Source: Micromonospora terminaliae
GTDB taxonomy: Bacteria; Actinomycetota; Actinomycetes; Mycobacteriales; Micromonosporaceae
Direction of reading: 5' to 3'
Assembly (NCBI RefSeq): GCF_009671205.1
Contig: NZ_CP045309.1
Span: 6,280,001-6,344,000 of the forward strand
Length of the DNA stretch: 64,000 nt
Notes under the pieces: model-generated
Seen by the model: only the letters and a program-made list of their open reading frames with translations
Databases searched by the model: none
Told to the model about the DNA's origin: nothing
In this document: in pieces, positions 44,840-53,938 of the stretch
How the letters are laid out: each line of letters begins with the position of its first letter
Numbering within the stretch: position 1 is the first letter of the stretch
Position numbers and translations under genes: made by a program

Positions 44840-46504
44840 TCAGAGGCCCAGGGCGGCCGCGATCTCTCGGCGGAGGGCCGTCACCGCCGTTTGCGCTCGG
44901 TGGCGGGCCGACGGGACGTCGCCCCCGGTGACCGGTTCCACCACCTCCAGGTACGCCTTGAGCTTCGGTTCGGTGCCGGAGGGGCGGATCACCACCCGGG
45001 CGGTGTCGGTGCGCAGGATCACCACGTCCGACTCGGGGAGCAGGTCGGACACCTCGGTGACCGGGTGCCCGAGCAGCGCGGCCGGGGTGGCCGCCCGGAT
45101 CCGGGTCATCATCTCGGCGATCAGGCGCAGGTCGTCCACCCGGACCGAGAGCTGATCGGTGTGGTGCACGCCGAACTCGGCGGCCAGCTCGTCGAGCCGG
45201 TCGGTCAGCGTCCGGCCCTGGGCCTTCAGGCCGGCGGCCAGCTCGGCGACGGTCAGCGCGGCCGTGATGCCGTCCTTGTCCCGGACGTGCTCCGGCGCGA
45301 CGCAGTAGCCGAGCGCCTCCTCGTAGCCGAAGACCAGGGGCTCCCGGCCGCCACCGGCCCGGACGATCCACTTGAACCCGGTCAGCGTCTCGTCATAGGG
45401 CAGCCCGCGGGCCGCGGCCATGGCCCGCAGCAGGGACGAGGAGACGATCGTGGTGGCGTAGAGGCCGGTGACCCCACGCCGCATCAGGTGGTCGGCGAGC
45501 AGCGCGCCCACCTCGTCGCCGCGCAGCATCCGCCAGCTTCCGTCCGCCGGCACGGCCACCGCGCACCGGTCCGCGTCCGGGTCGTTGGCGATGGCGATGT
45601 CCGCGCCGGTGCTGCCGGCCAGCGCGACCAGCTTGTCGACCGCGCCCGGCTCCTCCGGGTTGGGGAAGTTGACCGTCGGAAAGTCGGGGTCCGGCTCGGC
45701 CTGCTCGGGCACCACGCCGGGCGTCGCGAATCCGGCACGCGCGAACGCGGCGGTCAGCACCGCGGCGCCCACCCCGTGCAACGGCGTGTACGCCACCTTC
45801 AGGTCCCGCGGGCCGGCCGGGTCGACCACGGCAGCGGCCCACTCCACGTACCCGGTGACCAGGTCGTCGCCGAGCACCTGGCCCGGCGGGCCCAGCGGCA
45901 CCTCGGCCAGCGGGCCGACCGCCCGGATGGCCGCCTCGATGCCGGCGTCGGCCGGCGGCACGATCTGCGCGCCCGCGCCCAGCTCACCACCGAGCTGCGC
46001 GCCCAGGTAGACCTTGTAGCCGTTGTCCTGCGGGGGGTTGTGGCTGGCCGTCACCATCACGCCGGCCACCGCCCCGAGGTGCCGCACCGCGAAGGCCAGC
46101 ACCGGGGTGGGCAGCGGGCGGGGCAGCAGCAGCGCGGGGCGACCCGCGCCGGTGGCCACCTGGGCGGTGCGCTCGGCGAAGGCCCGCGAGCCGCGCCGGG
46201 CGTCGTACCCGATCACCAGCGGGCCCTCGCCGCCCTGGGCCGCGAGCCAGCCGACGAGCCCGGCGGCGGCCTGGGTGACCACGGCGAGGTTCATGCCGTT
46301 CGGGCCGGCGCGCAGCGGGCCGCGCAGCCCGGCGGTGCCGAAGGTCAGCGGGCCGGCGAACCGGTCGGCCAGCTCGGGCGCGCTGCCCGGCAGCCCGGCG
46401 AGGACGGCGCGCAGCTCGTCCTGGTCGGCCGGGTCGGGGTCGTCGTCGAGCCAGCGCTCGGCCCGGGCGCGAAGGTCGTCAAGGTCAGTGGTGTCCGCCG
46501 CCAT
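44840..46504 (-). CDS. Phosphosugar mutase of the PGM2/PgcA type
   Basis: 554 residues. Alpha-D-phosphohexomutase fold: catalytic Ser in MVTASHNPPQDNGYKVY, metal loop NDPDADRCAVAV, sugar loop VFGYEEALGYCV, phosphate site RPSGTEPKLKAYLE. The DNGYKVY and GYEEALGYCV forms are those of PGM2/PgcA enzymes, some of which interconvert pentose-1- and -5-phosphates. That activity would connect DeoA to DeoC here (inference); plain phosphoglucomutase activity is the alternative. Lies 49 bp downstream of the Ser/Thr kinase gene on the same strand. Confidence 0.88.
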   Translation of the reverse strand: MAADTTDLDDLRARAERWLDDDPDPADQDELRAVLAGLPGSAPELADRFAGPLTFGTAGLRGPLRAGPNGMNLAVVTQAAAGLVGWLAAQGGEGPLVIGYDARRGSRAFAERTAQVATGAGRPALLLPRPLPTPVLAFAVRHLGAVAGVMVTASHNPPQDNGYKVYLGAQLGGELGAGAQIVPPADAGIEAAIRAVGPLAEVPLGPPGQVLGDDLVTGYVEWAAAVVDPAGPRDLKVAYTPLHGVGAAVLTAAFARAGFATPGVVPEQAEPDPDFPTVNFPNPEEPGAVDKLVALAGSTGADIAIANDPDADRCAVAVPADGSWRMLRGDEVGALLADHLMRRGVTGLYATTIVSSSLLRAMAAARGLPYDETLTGFKWIVRAGGGREPLVFGYEEALGYCVAPEHVRDKDGITAALTVAELAAGLKAQGRTLTDRLDELAAEFGVHHTDQLSVRVDDLRLIAEMMTRIRAATPAALLGHPVTEVSDLLPESDVVILRTDTARVVIRPSGTEPKLKAYLEVVEPVTGGDVPSARHRAQTAVTALRREIAAALGL

Positions 46505-46553
46505 TGCCTCATGAAAGCATGGCGGCGGATCACCACCGGCCGTCGGCCTCGAC

Positions 46554-48569
46554 TCAGTTGGCTCCGGTGAACTGGAACGACCGCGCCATCGCGTCGAAGA
46601 TCGGCTTGCTGGCCGCGAAGTCGGCCTCGTTCGCGGTCAGGTAGAACGAGTAGACCTTGCCGTCCTGCACCACGCCGCGCCACATGCCGTGCCGCTTCGC
46701 GTCGCCGTCGCCGCAGGTGTACTCGAACTCCGCGGCGGCCTTGCCGGCGAGCGTCGGCTCGCTCATCGCCAACTGCTCGTAGGGCTTGGCGCACGACTTG
46801 CTCTTGTCGCGCAGGTTGCGGGAGGCGAACTCGGCCCAGCTGACGGACGTGCCGCTCCACTCCTCGGCGAGGATGCGCACCTTGCGGCCCTCGGTGTCCG
46901 GGTCGACGAAATCGACGAACACTCCGCCGGTCTTGCGGTCCCAGCCCTTCGGCACCTGCACGTTGACGCCCTTGACCTGCTGCGCCTGCATCTCCACCGG
47001 CGGGGCCTCGGCCGACGTCGAGGGCAGCGTGCCCACGATCGGCGGGGGCGCGTCGTCGCCGCCGCTGGTCAGCGCGATCACGCTGACCAGGAGCAGCACG
47101 GCCACGCCACCGGCGGCGGCGAGCTGGACCTTGCGCGGCCAGCTCTTGACCCGGCTGACGAGCCGGCCACCGGCACCCTTGGCCCGGCCGACCGTGCCGC
47201 CGCCGGCCGGCGGGGCACCCGGTGCCGTCGTCCACGGCTGACCGGTGCCCGGCACCGACCACTGATTGCCGCCGTGGACCGGCTGGGTGGCGTCGGCGCC
47301 ACGCCCGTAGACGGGCTGGGTGGCGTCCGGGTGGCCGGTGGGGACCCGCTGGGTGGCGTCCGGCGCGGCGGTGGGACCGAGCCGCTGGGTGGCGTCCGGC
47401 GCCGCGCCCGGCCCGGACATCGCCCCGGTCGGGGTGTGCAGCGGCCCGGCCAGCGCGTCGGCGCTGGTCTCGTCGAGCGCGGCGCCACCGGCCAGCGCGG
47501 ACTCCGGCCGCTCCCCGCGGCGCAGCGCGGCGAGCCGGTCGGTGAGCGACTCGCCGGGCCCGATCATCGCCCGGCCGCCGATCTGGCCGCCGGGCTTCGG
47601 TTCGGGAGTGATGATCGCCGGCGGCGTCGCCGGCCGCTGGACCGGAACCACGGCGTACGGGTCGGTGACCGAGTTGACCGCCGTGGCGGTGCTGGTCAGC
47701 GGGCCGGCGAGCAGCTCGCGCAGCATGCCCCGGGCGGTGTGCACGTCCAGGCGGCGGGCCGGGTCCTTCTCCAGCAGGCCCATCAGCACCCGGGTCAGCG
47801 GGCCGCTGCGCTGTGGAGTGGCCGGTGGGTCCTCGACCACTGCGTGCATGGTCTCGATCGGGTCGCCCTTGTCGAACGGGGGGCGCCCCTCCACGGCGGT
47901 GTAGAGCGTCACGCCGAGCGAGAAGAGGTCGCTGGGCGGGCCGAAATCCTGGCCCATGGCCCGCTCGGGGGAGATGAAGTGCGGCGAGCCGAGCACCATG
48001 CCGGGCGTGGTGAGCTGCACGTCGGTGGGCATCCGGGCCACGCCGAAGTCGGTGAGCACGCACCGGCCGTCGGTGCAGATCAGCACGTTGGCGGGCTTGA
48101 CGTCGCGGTGCAGCACGCCGATGGCGTGCGCCACCTCCAGCGCGCCGAGCAGGGCGATGCCGATCTTGGCGACCGCCCGGGGCGCGACCGGCCCGTCCTC
48201 GATCACCATGTCGGCCAGGCTGCGCGCGTCCAGCAGCTCCATCACGATCCACGGGCGGCCACCCTCGGTGACCACGTCGTAGACCTGGACCACGGCGGGG
48301 TGCTGGATCGCGGCGGCGGCGCGGGCCTCGCGGAGGGTCCGCTCGTACAGCGCGTCGCGGTCGCTGGGGGCGAGCCCCGGCGGGAGGACGACCTCCTTCA
48401 CGGCCACGTCGCGGCGCAGCAGGGTGTCTGTCGCGCGCCAGACCGTGCCCATGCCGCCGTTGCCCACGGGCGAGCGCAGCGAGTAGCGACCACCGATGGT
48501 GGTGCCGGGTGCTGCGCGTCCAGTGGGGGGACTTGCGGGTCCGCCGCTCCACGTCGGGATCTGAGTCAC
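46554..48569 (-). CDS. Membrane Ser/Thr protein kinase (PknB/PknD-like)
   Basis: 671 residues from GTG 48569. Kinase domain residues 28-295: GNGGMGTVW, Lys58 in VAVKEV, catalytic HRDVKPAN (154-161), Asp174 in DFGVARM, activation-loop Thr cluster VQLTTPGM. A juxtamembrane linker of 200 residues contains four DATQ repeats (DNA 47282-47396). One span near residues 478-500 leads to an extracellular domain ([26 protein letters not shown], with two Cys) unlike PASTA repeats. Signal unknown. Confidence 0.9.
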   Translation of the reverse strand: MTQIPTWSGGPASPPTGRAAPGTTIGGRYSLRSPVGNGGMGTVWRATDTLLRRDVAVKEVVLPPGLAPSDRDALYERTLREARAAAAIQHPAVVQVYDVVTEGGRPWIVMELLDARSLADMVIEDGPVAPRAVAKIGIALLGALEVAHAIGVLHRDVKPANVLICTDGRCVLTDFGVARMPTDVQLTTPGMVLGSPHFISPERAMGQDFGPPSDLFSLGVTLYTAVEGRPPFDKGDPIETMHAVVEDPPATPQRSGPLTRVLMGLLEKDPARRLDVHTARGMLRELLAGPLTSTATAVNSVTDPYAVVPVQRPATPPAIITPEPKPGGQIGGRAMIGPGESLTDRLAALRRGERPESALAGGAALDETSADALAGPLHTPTGAMSGPGAAPDATQRLGPTAAPDATQRVPTGHPDATQPVYGRGADATQPVHGGNQWSVPGTGQPWTTAPGAPPAGGGTVGRAKGAGGRLVSRVKSWPRKVQLAAAGGVAVLLLVSVIALTSGGDDAPPPIVGTLPSTSAEAPPVEMQAQQVKGVNVQVPKGWDRKTGGVFVDFVDPDTEGRKVRILAEEWSGTSVSWAEFASRNLRDKSKSCAKPYEQLAMSEPTLAGKAAAEFEYTCGDGDAKRHGMWRGVVQDGKVYSFYLTANEADFAASKPIFDAMARSFQFTGAN

Positions 48570-48761
48570 AGAAAAGCCACCGGGGGATATCGAGGGGGCT
48601 GGGACACAACCCCCCTATCTTGCTGGTTCCGACGCCCGATGCGAAACCCGACGCGGCGGACGTTTACCTACTCGACCGTATGTGGCCAGGTACTCACCTC
48701 TGGTCCAGGCACGCCGTCGTGGTGTGCGGTATCCCTCACCCAACGATCGGCGACCGCGTCC

Positions 48762-48767
48762 TACCAT
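48762..48767 (+). promoter_or_regulatory. -10 element of the leaderless mutase gene
   Basis: TACCAT ends six bases before ATG 48774; no ribosome binding site is present. Confidence 0.45.
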
Positions 48768-48773
48768 CCGGTA

Positions 48774-50357
48774 ATGAGCGAAGCGCGGTCAAGCGAGTCG
48801 GGTTTCCCGATCAAGGGCGTCTACACGGCGGCCGACCTTCCGGAGGACCTGGACTCCCGGCTGGGCGGCCCGGGTGAGTACCCGTACACCCGCGGGGTCT
48901 ACCCGACGATGTACACCTCCCGGCCGTGGACGATGCGGCAGTACGCCGGCTTCGGCACCGCCACGGAGAGCAACGCCCGCTACCACCAGCTGCTGCGCGC
49001 CGGCACCATGGGCCTCTCCGTCGCGTTCGACCTGCCCACCCAGATGGGGTACGACTCCGACGACCCGATCGCGCACGGCGAGGTGGGCAAGGTCGGTGTG
49101 GCCATCGACTCCATCGAGGACATGCGGACGCTCTTCGACGGCATCCCGCTGGACAAGGTCTCCACGTCGATGACCATCAACGCGCCCGGCTCGGTGCTGC
49201 TCCTGCTCTACCAGCTCGTGGCGGAGGAGTCCGGGGTGCCGGGCGCGGCGCTCAACGGCACCATCCAGAACGACATCCTGAAGGAGTACATCGCCCGGGG
49301 CACGTACATCTTCCCGCCGAAGCCCTCGCTGCGGCTCGTCGCCGACACCTTCGCGTACTGCCGCGCCGAGGTGCCGAAGTGGAACACCATCTCCATCTCC
49401 GGCTACCACATGGCGGAGGCCGGCGCGTCGCCCGCGCAGGAGATCGCGTTCACGCTGGCCAACGGCGTGGAGTACGTCCGGGCGGCGCTCGCCGCCGGGC
49501 TGGCCGTCGACGACTTCGCGCCCCGGCTGTCGTTCTTCTTCGTGGCCCGCACGACCCTGCTCGAGGAGGTCGCCAAGTTCCGGGCGGCCCGGCGCATCTG
49601 GGCCCGGCTCATGCGCGACGAGTTCGGGGCGAAGAACCCGAAGTCGATGATGCTGCGGTTCCACACCCAGACCGCGGGTGTGCAGCTCACCGCGCAGCAG
49701 CCGGAGGTGAACCTGGTCCGGGTGGCGGTGCAGGGCCTCGGCGCGGTCCTCGGCGGCACCCAGTCGCTGCACACCAACAGCTTCGACGAGGCGATCGCGC
49801 TGCCCACCGAGAAGGCGGCCCGGCTGGCCCTGCGCACCCAGCAGGTGCTGGCCTACGAGACGGACCTGACCGCCACCGTCGACCCGTTCGCCGGGTCGTA
49901 CGTGGTGGAGGCCATGACCGCCGAGCTGGAGACGGCCGCCGACGAGCTGATGCAGCGGGTCTTCGACCACGGTTCGGCGGTCGACGCCATCGAGGCCGGC
50001 TTCCAGAAGCGGGAGATCGAGCAGTCCGCGTACCGGATCGCCCAGGAGATCGACTCGGGCGAGCGGGTGGTGGTCGGGCTCAACCGGTTCCAGATCGACG
50101 AGGAGGAGCCGTACGAGCCGCTGCGCGTGGACCCGGCCATCGAGGTCGGCCAGGCCGAGCGGCTCGCGAAGCTGCGGGCCCAGCGGGACTCCGGGGCGGT
50201 CGAGCGCGCGCTGGCCGAGCTGCGCGCCGCGGCCGAGGGCAACGCCAACGTGCTCTACCCGATGCGGGAGGCGCTGCGCGTTCGGGCCACCGTCGGTGAG
50301 GTGTGCGGGACGCTGCGCGACGTGTGGGGGATCTACCGGCCGAGCGACCGGTTCTAA
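48774..50357 (+). CDS. Methylmalonyl-CoA mutase-type large subunit without B12 domain
   Basis: 527 residues, the catalytic barrel only. [34 protein letters not shown] and [17 protein letters not shown] are hallmarks. Counterparts of the P. shermanii substrate residues Tyr89, Arg207 and His244 are Tyr57, Arg175 and His212, a constant offset of 32, pointing to methylmalonyl-CoA rather than isobutyryl-CoA specificity (which has Phe and Gln). The cobalamin-binding domain must come from a separate small subunit, which is not in this window. No B12 riboswitch is seen upstream. Confidence 0.88.
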   Translation: MSEARSSESGFPIKGVYTAADLPEDLDSRLGGPGEYPYTRGVYPTMYTSRPWTMRQYAGFGTATESNARYHQLLRAGTMGLSVAFDLPTQMGYDSDDPIAHGEVGKVGVAIDSIEDMRTLFDGIPLDKVSTSMTINAPGSVLLLLYQLVAEESGVPGAALNGTIQNDILKEYIARGTYIFPPKPSLRLVADTFAYCRAEVPKWNTISISGYHMAEAGASPAQEIAFTLANGVEYVRAALAAGLAVDDFAPRLSFFFVARTTLLEEVAKFRAARRIWARLMRDEFGAKNPKSMMLRFHTQTAGVQLTAQQPEVNLVRVAVQGLGAVLGGTQSLHTNSFDEAIALPTEKAARLALRTQQVLAYETDLTATVDPFAGSYVVEAMTAELETAADELMQRVFDHGSAVDAIEAGFQKREIEQSAYRIAQEIDSGERVVVGLNRFQIDEEEPYEPLRVDPAIEVGQAERLAKLRAQRDSGAVERALAELRAAAEGNANVLYPMREALRVRATVGEVCGTLRDVWGIYRPSDRF

Positions 50358-50995
50358 CTCCTCGACGGCGGCCCCGCCGGCACCCCGTCGGGTGTCGGGC
50401 GCGGGCCGCCGTCGCGTTCCCGACGGGCTCTGACCTGGGCGTACGTTCCGCAGGCGGCGTACAGTCGATGGTCTCCCCACACGCGGTGGGGCGGTGACGG
50501 CTCGGCGCGGATCCTTCCCGGGCGACGCCGCCCGGGCACCGCTCCTTCGACCGTCGGGCAGCGTGGCCGCAGCCGGCCCGCGTGTGCGGATGGGGATTGC
50601 GGGTAACCCGGTCGGGGAACGGGACGGACAGCCAGTGCGGTCGCACTCGGGGGCGGCATGTCACCGTCAGGAGTCGCCCGACAGCCGACCGTTGACGCGC
50701 AATCGCCCGACCGGCAGTTAATTGTCGCGACTAATGCGACAATTCGGAACGACGGCCCGGTATTTGGTGACCGTTGAATCGGTTACGCGTTGTAGGAGGT
50801 GTGGGGCAGATGACGGCGTTCGACCGCGATCTACCTGCTGTCCCGCAGATATTCGGGCCCTCTCACCAGGGCATTCGTGACGCTACGCGGTCCGACCGCT
50901 ACGCGAAAGATGTTGCGCAGCGTCACCGCCGGAGGTCTAGGCTGTCTGCTGTTCTCCCCGATGATCCATCCATCTCTAGTGATCGAGAATTCGAC
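50358..50995. other. 638-bp gap without a clear gene, probably regulatory
   Basis: The first 300 bp are GC-rich without an evident gene. From about 50700 the sequence becomes AT-richer and holds a perfect inverted repeat (50720-50744). AGGAGG (50794-50799) with ATG 50810 opens a frame that runs into the amidohydrolase, but by my count only about 60% of third codon positions between 50810 and 50995 are G/C, far below the neighbouring genes, so I treat it as leader rather than coding. Confidence 0.45.
50720..50744. promoter_or_regulatory. Perfect inverted repeat upstream of the amidohydrolase
   Basis: AATTGTCGC (50720-50728) and GCGACAATT (50736-50744) around GACTAAT. The AT-rich, symmetric form suggests a repressor operator rather than a terminator. 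Confidence 0.45.
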
Positions 50996-52255
50996 GTGAC
51001 GAGTGCGATGACGCTGCCCTCCGGCAGCCAGCTGGCGTCGTCCTGGCCGGAGGCGCCGACCGGGTCCCAGCCCCTGCCCCTGGAGCTCGACCATCTGCTC
51101 GCGCTGCGCGTACCCGGCCTCATCGCCACCCGCCGTCACATCCACTCCCACCCGGAGCTGTCGGGCGAAGAGTTCGAGACGGCCGCCCTGGTCCACCGTG
51201 AGCTCTCCCTCGCCGGGCTGAAGCCGCGCCTGCTGCCCAAGGGCAACGGCGTCATCTGCGACATCGACGGGCGCCCGGACGGCCCGGTGATCGCCCTCCG
51301 CGCCGACATCGACGCGCTGCCGCTGAGCGACCCGAAGGACGTGCCGTACCGGTCGACCGTCGAGGGCGTCTGCCACGCCTGCGGCCACGACGTGCACACC
51401 ACCGTGATGCTCGGCGTGGGCATGCTGCTCGCCCAGCTCGCCGACCTCGGCCAGCTCGACGGCCGGGTGCGGCTCATCTTCCAGCCCGCCGAGGAGATCC
51501 TGCCCTGCGGCTCGCTGGAGGTCATCGAGGCCGGCGGCCTGGACGACGTCGTGCAGATCTTCGCGGTGCACTGCGACCCGAACCTGCCGGTCGGCAAGGT
51601 CGGCCTGCGGGTCGGCCCGATCACGGCCGCCGCCGACAACGTCACCGTGCGGCTCACCGGCCCCGGCGGGCACACCGCCCGCCCGCACCTGACCGTCGAC
51701 CTGGTCGACGCGCTCGGCCGGCTGGTCACCGAGGTGCCGACCCTGGTCAGCCGCCGGGTGCCGGCCAACAGCGGGCTGCTGCTCGTGTTCGGCCACGCCT
51801 CGGCCGGCACCCGCTACAACGTCATCCCCTCCGAGGCCTGCGCCGCCGGCACCCTGCGGGTGATGGACCGGGACACCTGGGACCAGGCCCCGAAGATCGT
51901 GGCCCAGGTGGTGCGGGACGTCCTCGCACCCACCGGCGCCACCGTCGACCTCGAGTACCTGCGCGGCCGCCCGCCGGTCACCAACGACGCCCGGGCCATC
52001 GGCGTGCTCACCGCCGCCACCGCGGCCGCCCTCGGGCCCGAGGGCATCGCCGAGACGCCGCAGAGCATGGGCGGCGAGGACTTCTCCTGGTACCTGGAGC
52101 ACGTGCCCGGCGCGCTCGCCCGCCTCGGCGTCGGCCGGAACGGGCCCAACGTGGACCTGCACCGGGCCTCGTTCGACGTGGACGAGCGCGCCATCCCGGT
52201 CGGCGTACGCCTCATGGTCCAGACCGCGCTGCGGGCACTGGCGGCGGCCCGCTAG
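50996..52255 (+). CDS. M20 family amidohydrolase/metallopeptidase (M20D, HipO-like)
   Basis: 419 residues from GTG 50996; ATG 51008 is close by, and ATG 50810 with a good Shine-Dalgarno would add 62 residues of atypical codon use. RRHIHSHPELSGEEFETA, ALRADIDALPL, VCHACGHDVHTTVMLG with metal ligands, IFQPAEEILPCGS and SMGGEDFSWYLEHVPG are all intact. Such enzymes hydrolyse N-acyl amino acids, hippurate or auxin conjugates; the substrate is not deducible. Its 3' end overlaps the convergent DUF4349 gene by 44 bp. Confidence 0.88.
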   Translation: MTSAMTLPSGSQLASSWPEAPTGSQPLPLELDHLLALRVPGLIATRRHIHSHPELSGEEFETAALVHRELSLAGLKPRLLPKGNGVICDIDGRPDGPVIALRADIDALPLSDPKDVPYRSTVEGVCHACGHDVHTTVMLGVGMLLAQLADLGQLDGRVRLIFQPAEEILPCGSLEVIEAGGLDDVVQIFAVHCDPNLPVGKVGLRVGPITAAADNVTVRLTGPGGHTARPHLTVDLVDALGRLVTEVPTLVSRRVPANSGLLLVFGHASAGTRYNVIPSEACAAGTLRVMDRDTWDQAPKIVAQVVRDVLAPTGATVDLEYLRGRPPVTNDARAIGVLTAATAAALGPEGIAETPQSMGGEDFSWYLEHVPGALARLGVGRNGPNVDLHRASFDVDERAIPVGVRLMVQTALRALAAAR

Positions 52256-53180
52256 GCACCGGGCCGTCCGGCGCCGCCGGGGCGCCCGGGGGCGTACGGC
52301 GACCGCGCCGACGGGCCAGGGCCAGCACGAGCCCCACCGGCACGCCGATCGCCACCACGAAGGGCAGCACCGCACCCAGCACGGTGAGCGCCACCTGCAG
52401 CGTGCCCAGGAACGCCGACCAGCCGCCGCGCAACCCGGTCAGGAAGCCGAGATCCTCTTCCTCGACCGCCGCGGCCTCCGGGCCGAGGAAGGTCACCGTG
52501 ATGGTGGAGAGCGCGGTCAGGTCGTCGAGGCGCCGCTTCTTCGCCTCCAGCGAGGCGAGGTCCGCCTCCCGGCGGCCCACCTCGTTCTCCAGCGTGACCA
52601 GGTCGGTGATCGAGGTGGCCCGGGCCAGCAGGCGCCGGGCGCTGTCCACCCGCGCCCGCTGGGTGGCGATCCGGGCGTCCAGGTCGACGGTCTCCTCGGT
52701 GACGTCCTCGGTCCGCACCTCGCGCCGTTCCTGCTCGCCCAGCCGGGTCAACGCCTCCAGCACGGTCGTGAACCGTGCCGCCGGCACGCGCAGGGTCAGC
52801 TCGGCCCGGGCATCCGCGGAGTCGCTGTTGCGCTGGTCGCCACCGACGAAGCCGCCGGCCGCCGTCACCGCCGTGCTCGCCTCGCGGGCCGCTCGCTCCA
52901 CGTCGTCCACCCGTACCTGGAGCGTTCCGGTGTAGATGATCGCCCGCTGGTCGACCCGCAGGTCCGCGCCGCCCGCACCGGACTGCGCCTTCTGCGGCGC
53001 GTCCTGGTCCCGCGCCCCCGCGTCCCCGCCCGCGGCGTCCCCGCCCGCCACCGCCGGCGGCTGCGCGGCCGAGCCCGTGTTGTCGGTCCCCCCACCGTCC
53101 GAGCTGCACGCCCCGGCGGCCAGCACCACCAGCAGTCCGGCCGCCGCGAGCCCCCGGCGGCGACTGTCCCGTATCCTCAT
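52212..53180 (-). CDS. DUF4349 lipoprotein
   Basis: 322 residues from ATG 53180, GGAG eight bases upstream. Lipoprotein signal [19 protein letters not shown], then a Gly/Ala/Asp-rich linker. The DUF4349 body starts at RAIIYTGTLQVRVDDVERAA and includes LTLRVPAARFTTVLEAL, a coiled coil (about 180-240) with DLDARIATQRARVDSARRLL, and a C-terminal membrane span followed by a Pro-rich tail. Both ends are thus membrane-attached. Function unknown; possibly an envelope sensor. Confidence 0.85.
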   Translation of the reverse strand: MRIRDSRRRGLAAAGLLVVLAAGACSSDGGGTDNTGSAAQPPAVAGGDAAGGDAGARDQDAPQKAQSGAGGADLRVDQRAIIYTGTLQVRVDDVERAAREASTAVTAAGGFVGGDQRNSDSADARAELTLRVPAARFTTVLEALTRLGEQERREVRTEDVTEETVDLDARIATQRARVDSARRLLARATSITDLVTLENEVGRREADLASLEAKKRRLDDLTALSTITVTFLGPEAAAVEEEDLGFLTGLRGGWSAFLGTLQVALTVLGAVLPFVVAIGVPVGLVLALARRRGRRTPPGAPAAPDGPVPSGPPPVPAARSGP

Positions 53181-53302
53181 GTCCGCGCTCCGATCCTTCG
53201 ACGGCCCCGCTGCGGGACCGATACGTCGGACGCGACGCGACACCGCGCCGGTTCCGGCAGACTGCGCTGAGGACGTCACGATTCGATAATCGAGGAGTCA
53301 CG

Positions 53303-53932
53303 ATGCAGCTCACCAAGTACGCCCACTCCTGCATGCGGCTGGAGCACGACGGAGGAGTGCTGGTCGTGGACCCCGGGGTCTTCAGTGATCCGGCGGCGCT
53401 GGACGGGGCGGACGCCGTGCTCATCACCCACGAGCACCCGGACCATGTGAACGTCGAGGCGCTGACCCGGGCGCTGTCCCGGCGGCCGGCCCGGGTCTAC
53501 GGGCCGGGCTCGCTCGCCAAGGTCCTCGGCGACGCCGCCGAGGCGCTGACCGTGGTCACGCCCGGCGAATCGTTCACCGCGGCCGGGGTGGCGGTCCGCG
53601 CCTACGGCGGCCAGCACGCGGTCATCCACCCGGACATCCCCGTCGTCCCGAACCTGGGCTACCTCATCAACGACGTCGTCTACCACCCGGGCGACGCGCT
53701 CGTCGTCCCCGACGAGGTGCAGGTCGACACCCTCTTCGCCCCGATCCACGCGCCCTGGTCGAAGTTCTCCGAGGTGGTCGACTTCATCCGGGCGGTGGCA
53801 CCGCGGCGGGCGTTCGCGCTGCACGACGCGCTGCTCAACGACAACGGCTTCGGTGTGCTCGACCGGCAGTACACCGCGCTGTCGAAGACCGAGTACCGGC
53901 GCCTGGAACCGGGCACCCGGATCGACGCCTGA
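53303..53932 (+). CDS. MBL-fold metal-dependent hydrolase
   Basis: 209 residues with CGAGGAGTC just upstream. Metal motif THEHPDH, then GGQHAVIHPDIPVVPNLGYLI and ALHDALLNDNGFG provide the remaining ligands. Resembles UPF0173/UlaG-like hydrolases. Cytoplasmic. Six bases separate it from the coiled-coil gene, so the two are probably co-transcribed. Confidence 0.88.
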   Translation: MQLTKYAHSCMRLEHDGGVLVVDPGVFSDPAALDGADAVLITHEHPDHVNVEALTRALSRRPARVYGPGSLAKVLGDAAEALTVVTPGESFTAAGVAVRAYGGQHAVIHPDIPVVPNLGYLINDVVYHPGDALVVPDEVQVDTLFAPIHAPWSKFSEVVDFIRAVAPRRAFALHDALLNDNGFGVLDRQYTALSKTEYRRLEPGTRIDA

Positions 53933-53938
53933 GCACGG

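Noticed and set aside
46689..48770. Long upstream extension of the mutase frame
   Set aside because: It runs antisense to the Ser/Thr kinase; the mutase family begins at ATG 48774, which also has a -10 hexamer.
48570..48773. Cobalamin riboswitch before the B12-dependent mutase
   Set aside because: No B12-box-like sequence seen, and the gene appears leaderless, leaving no space for a riboswitch.
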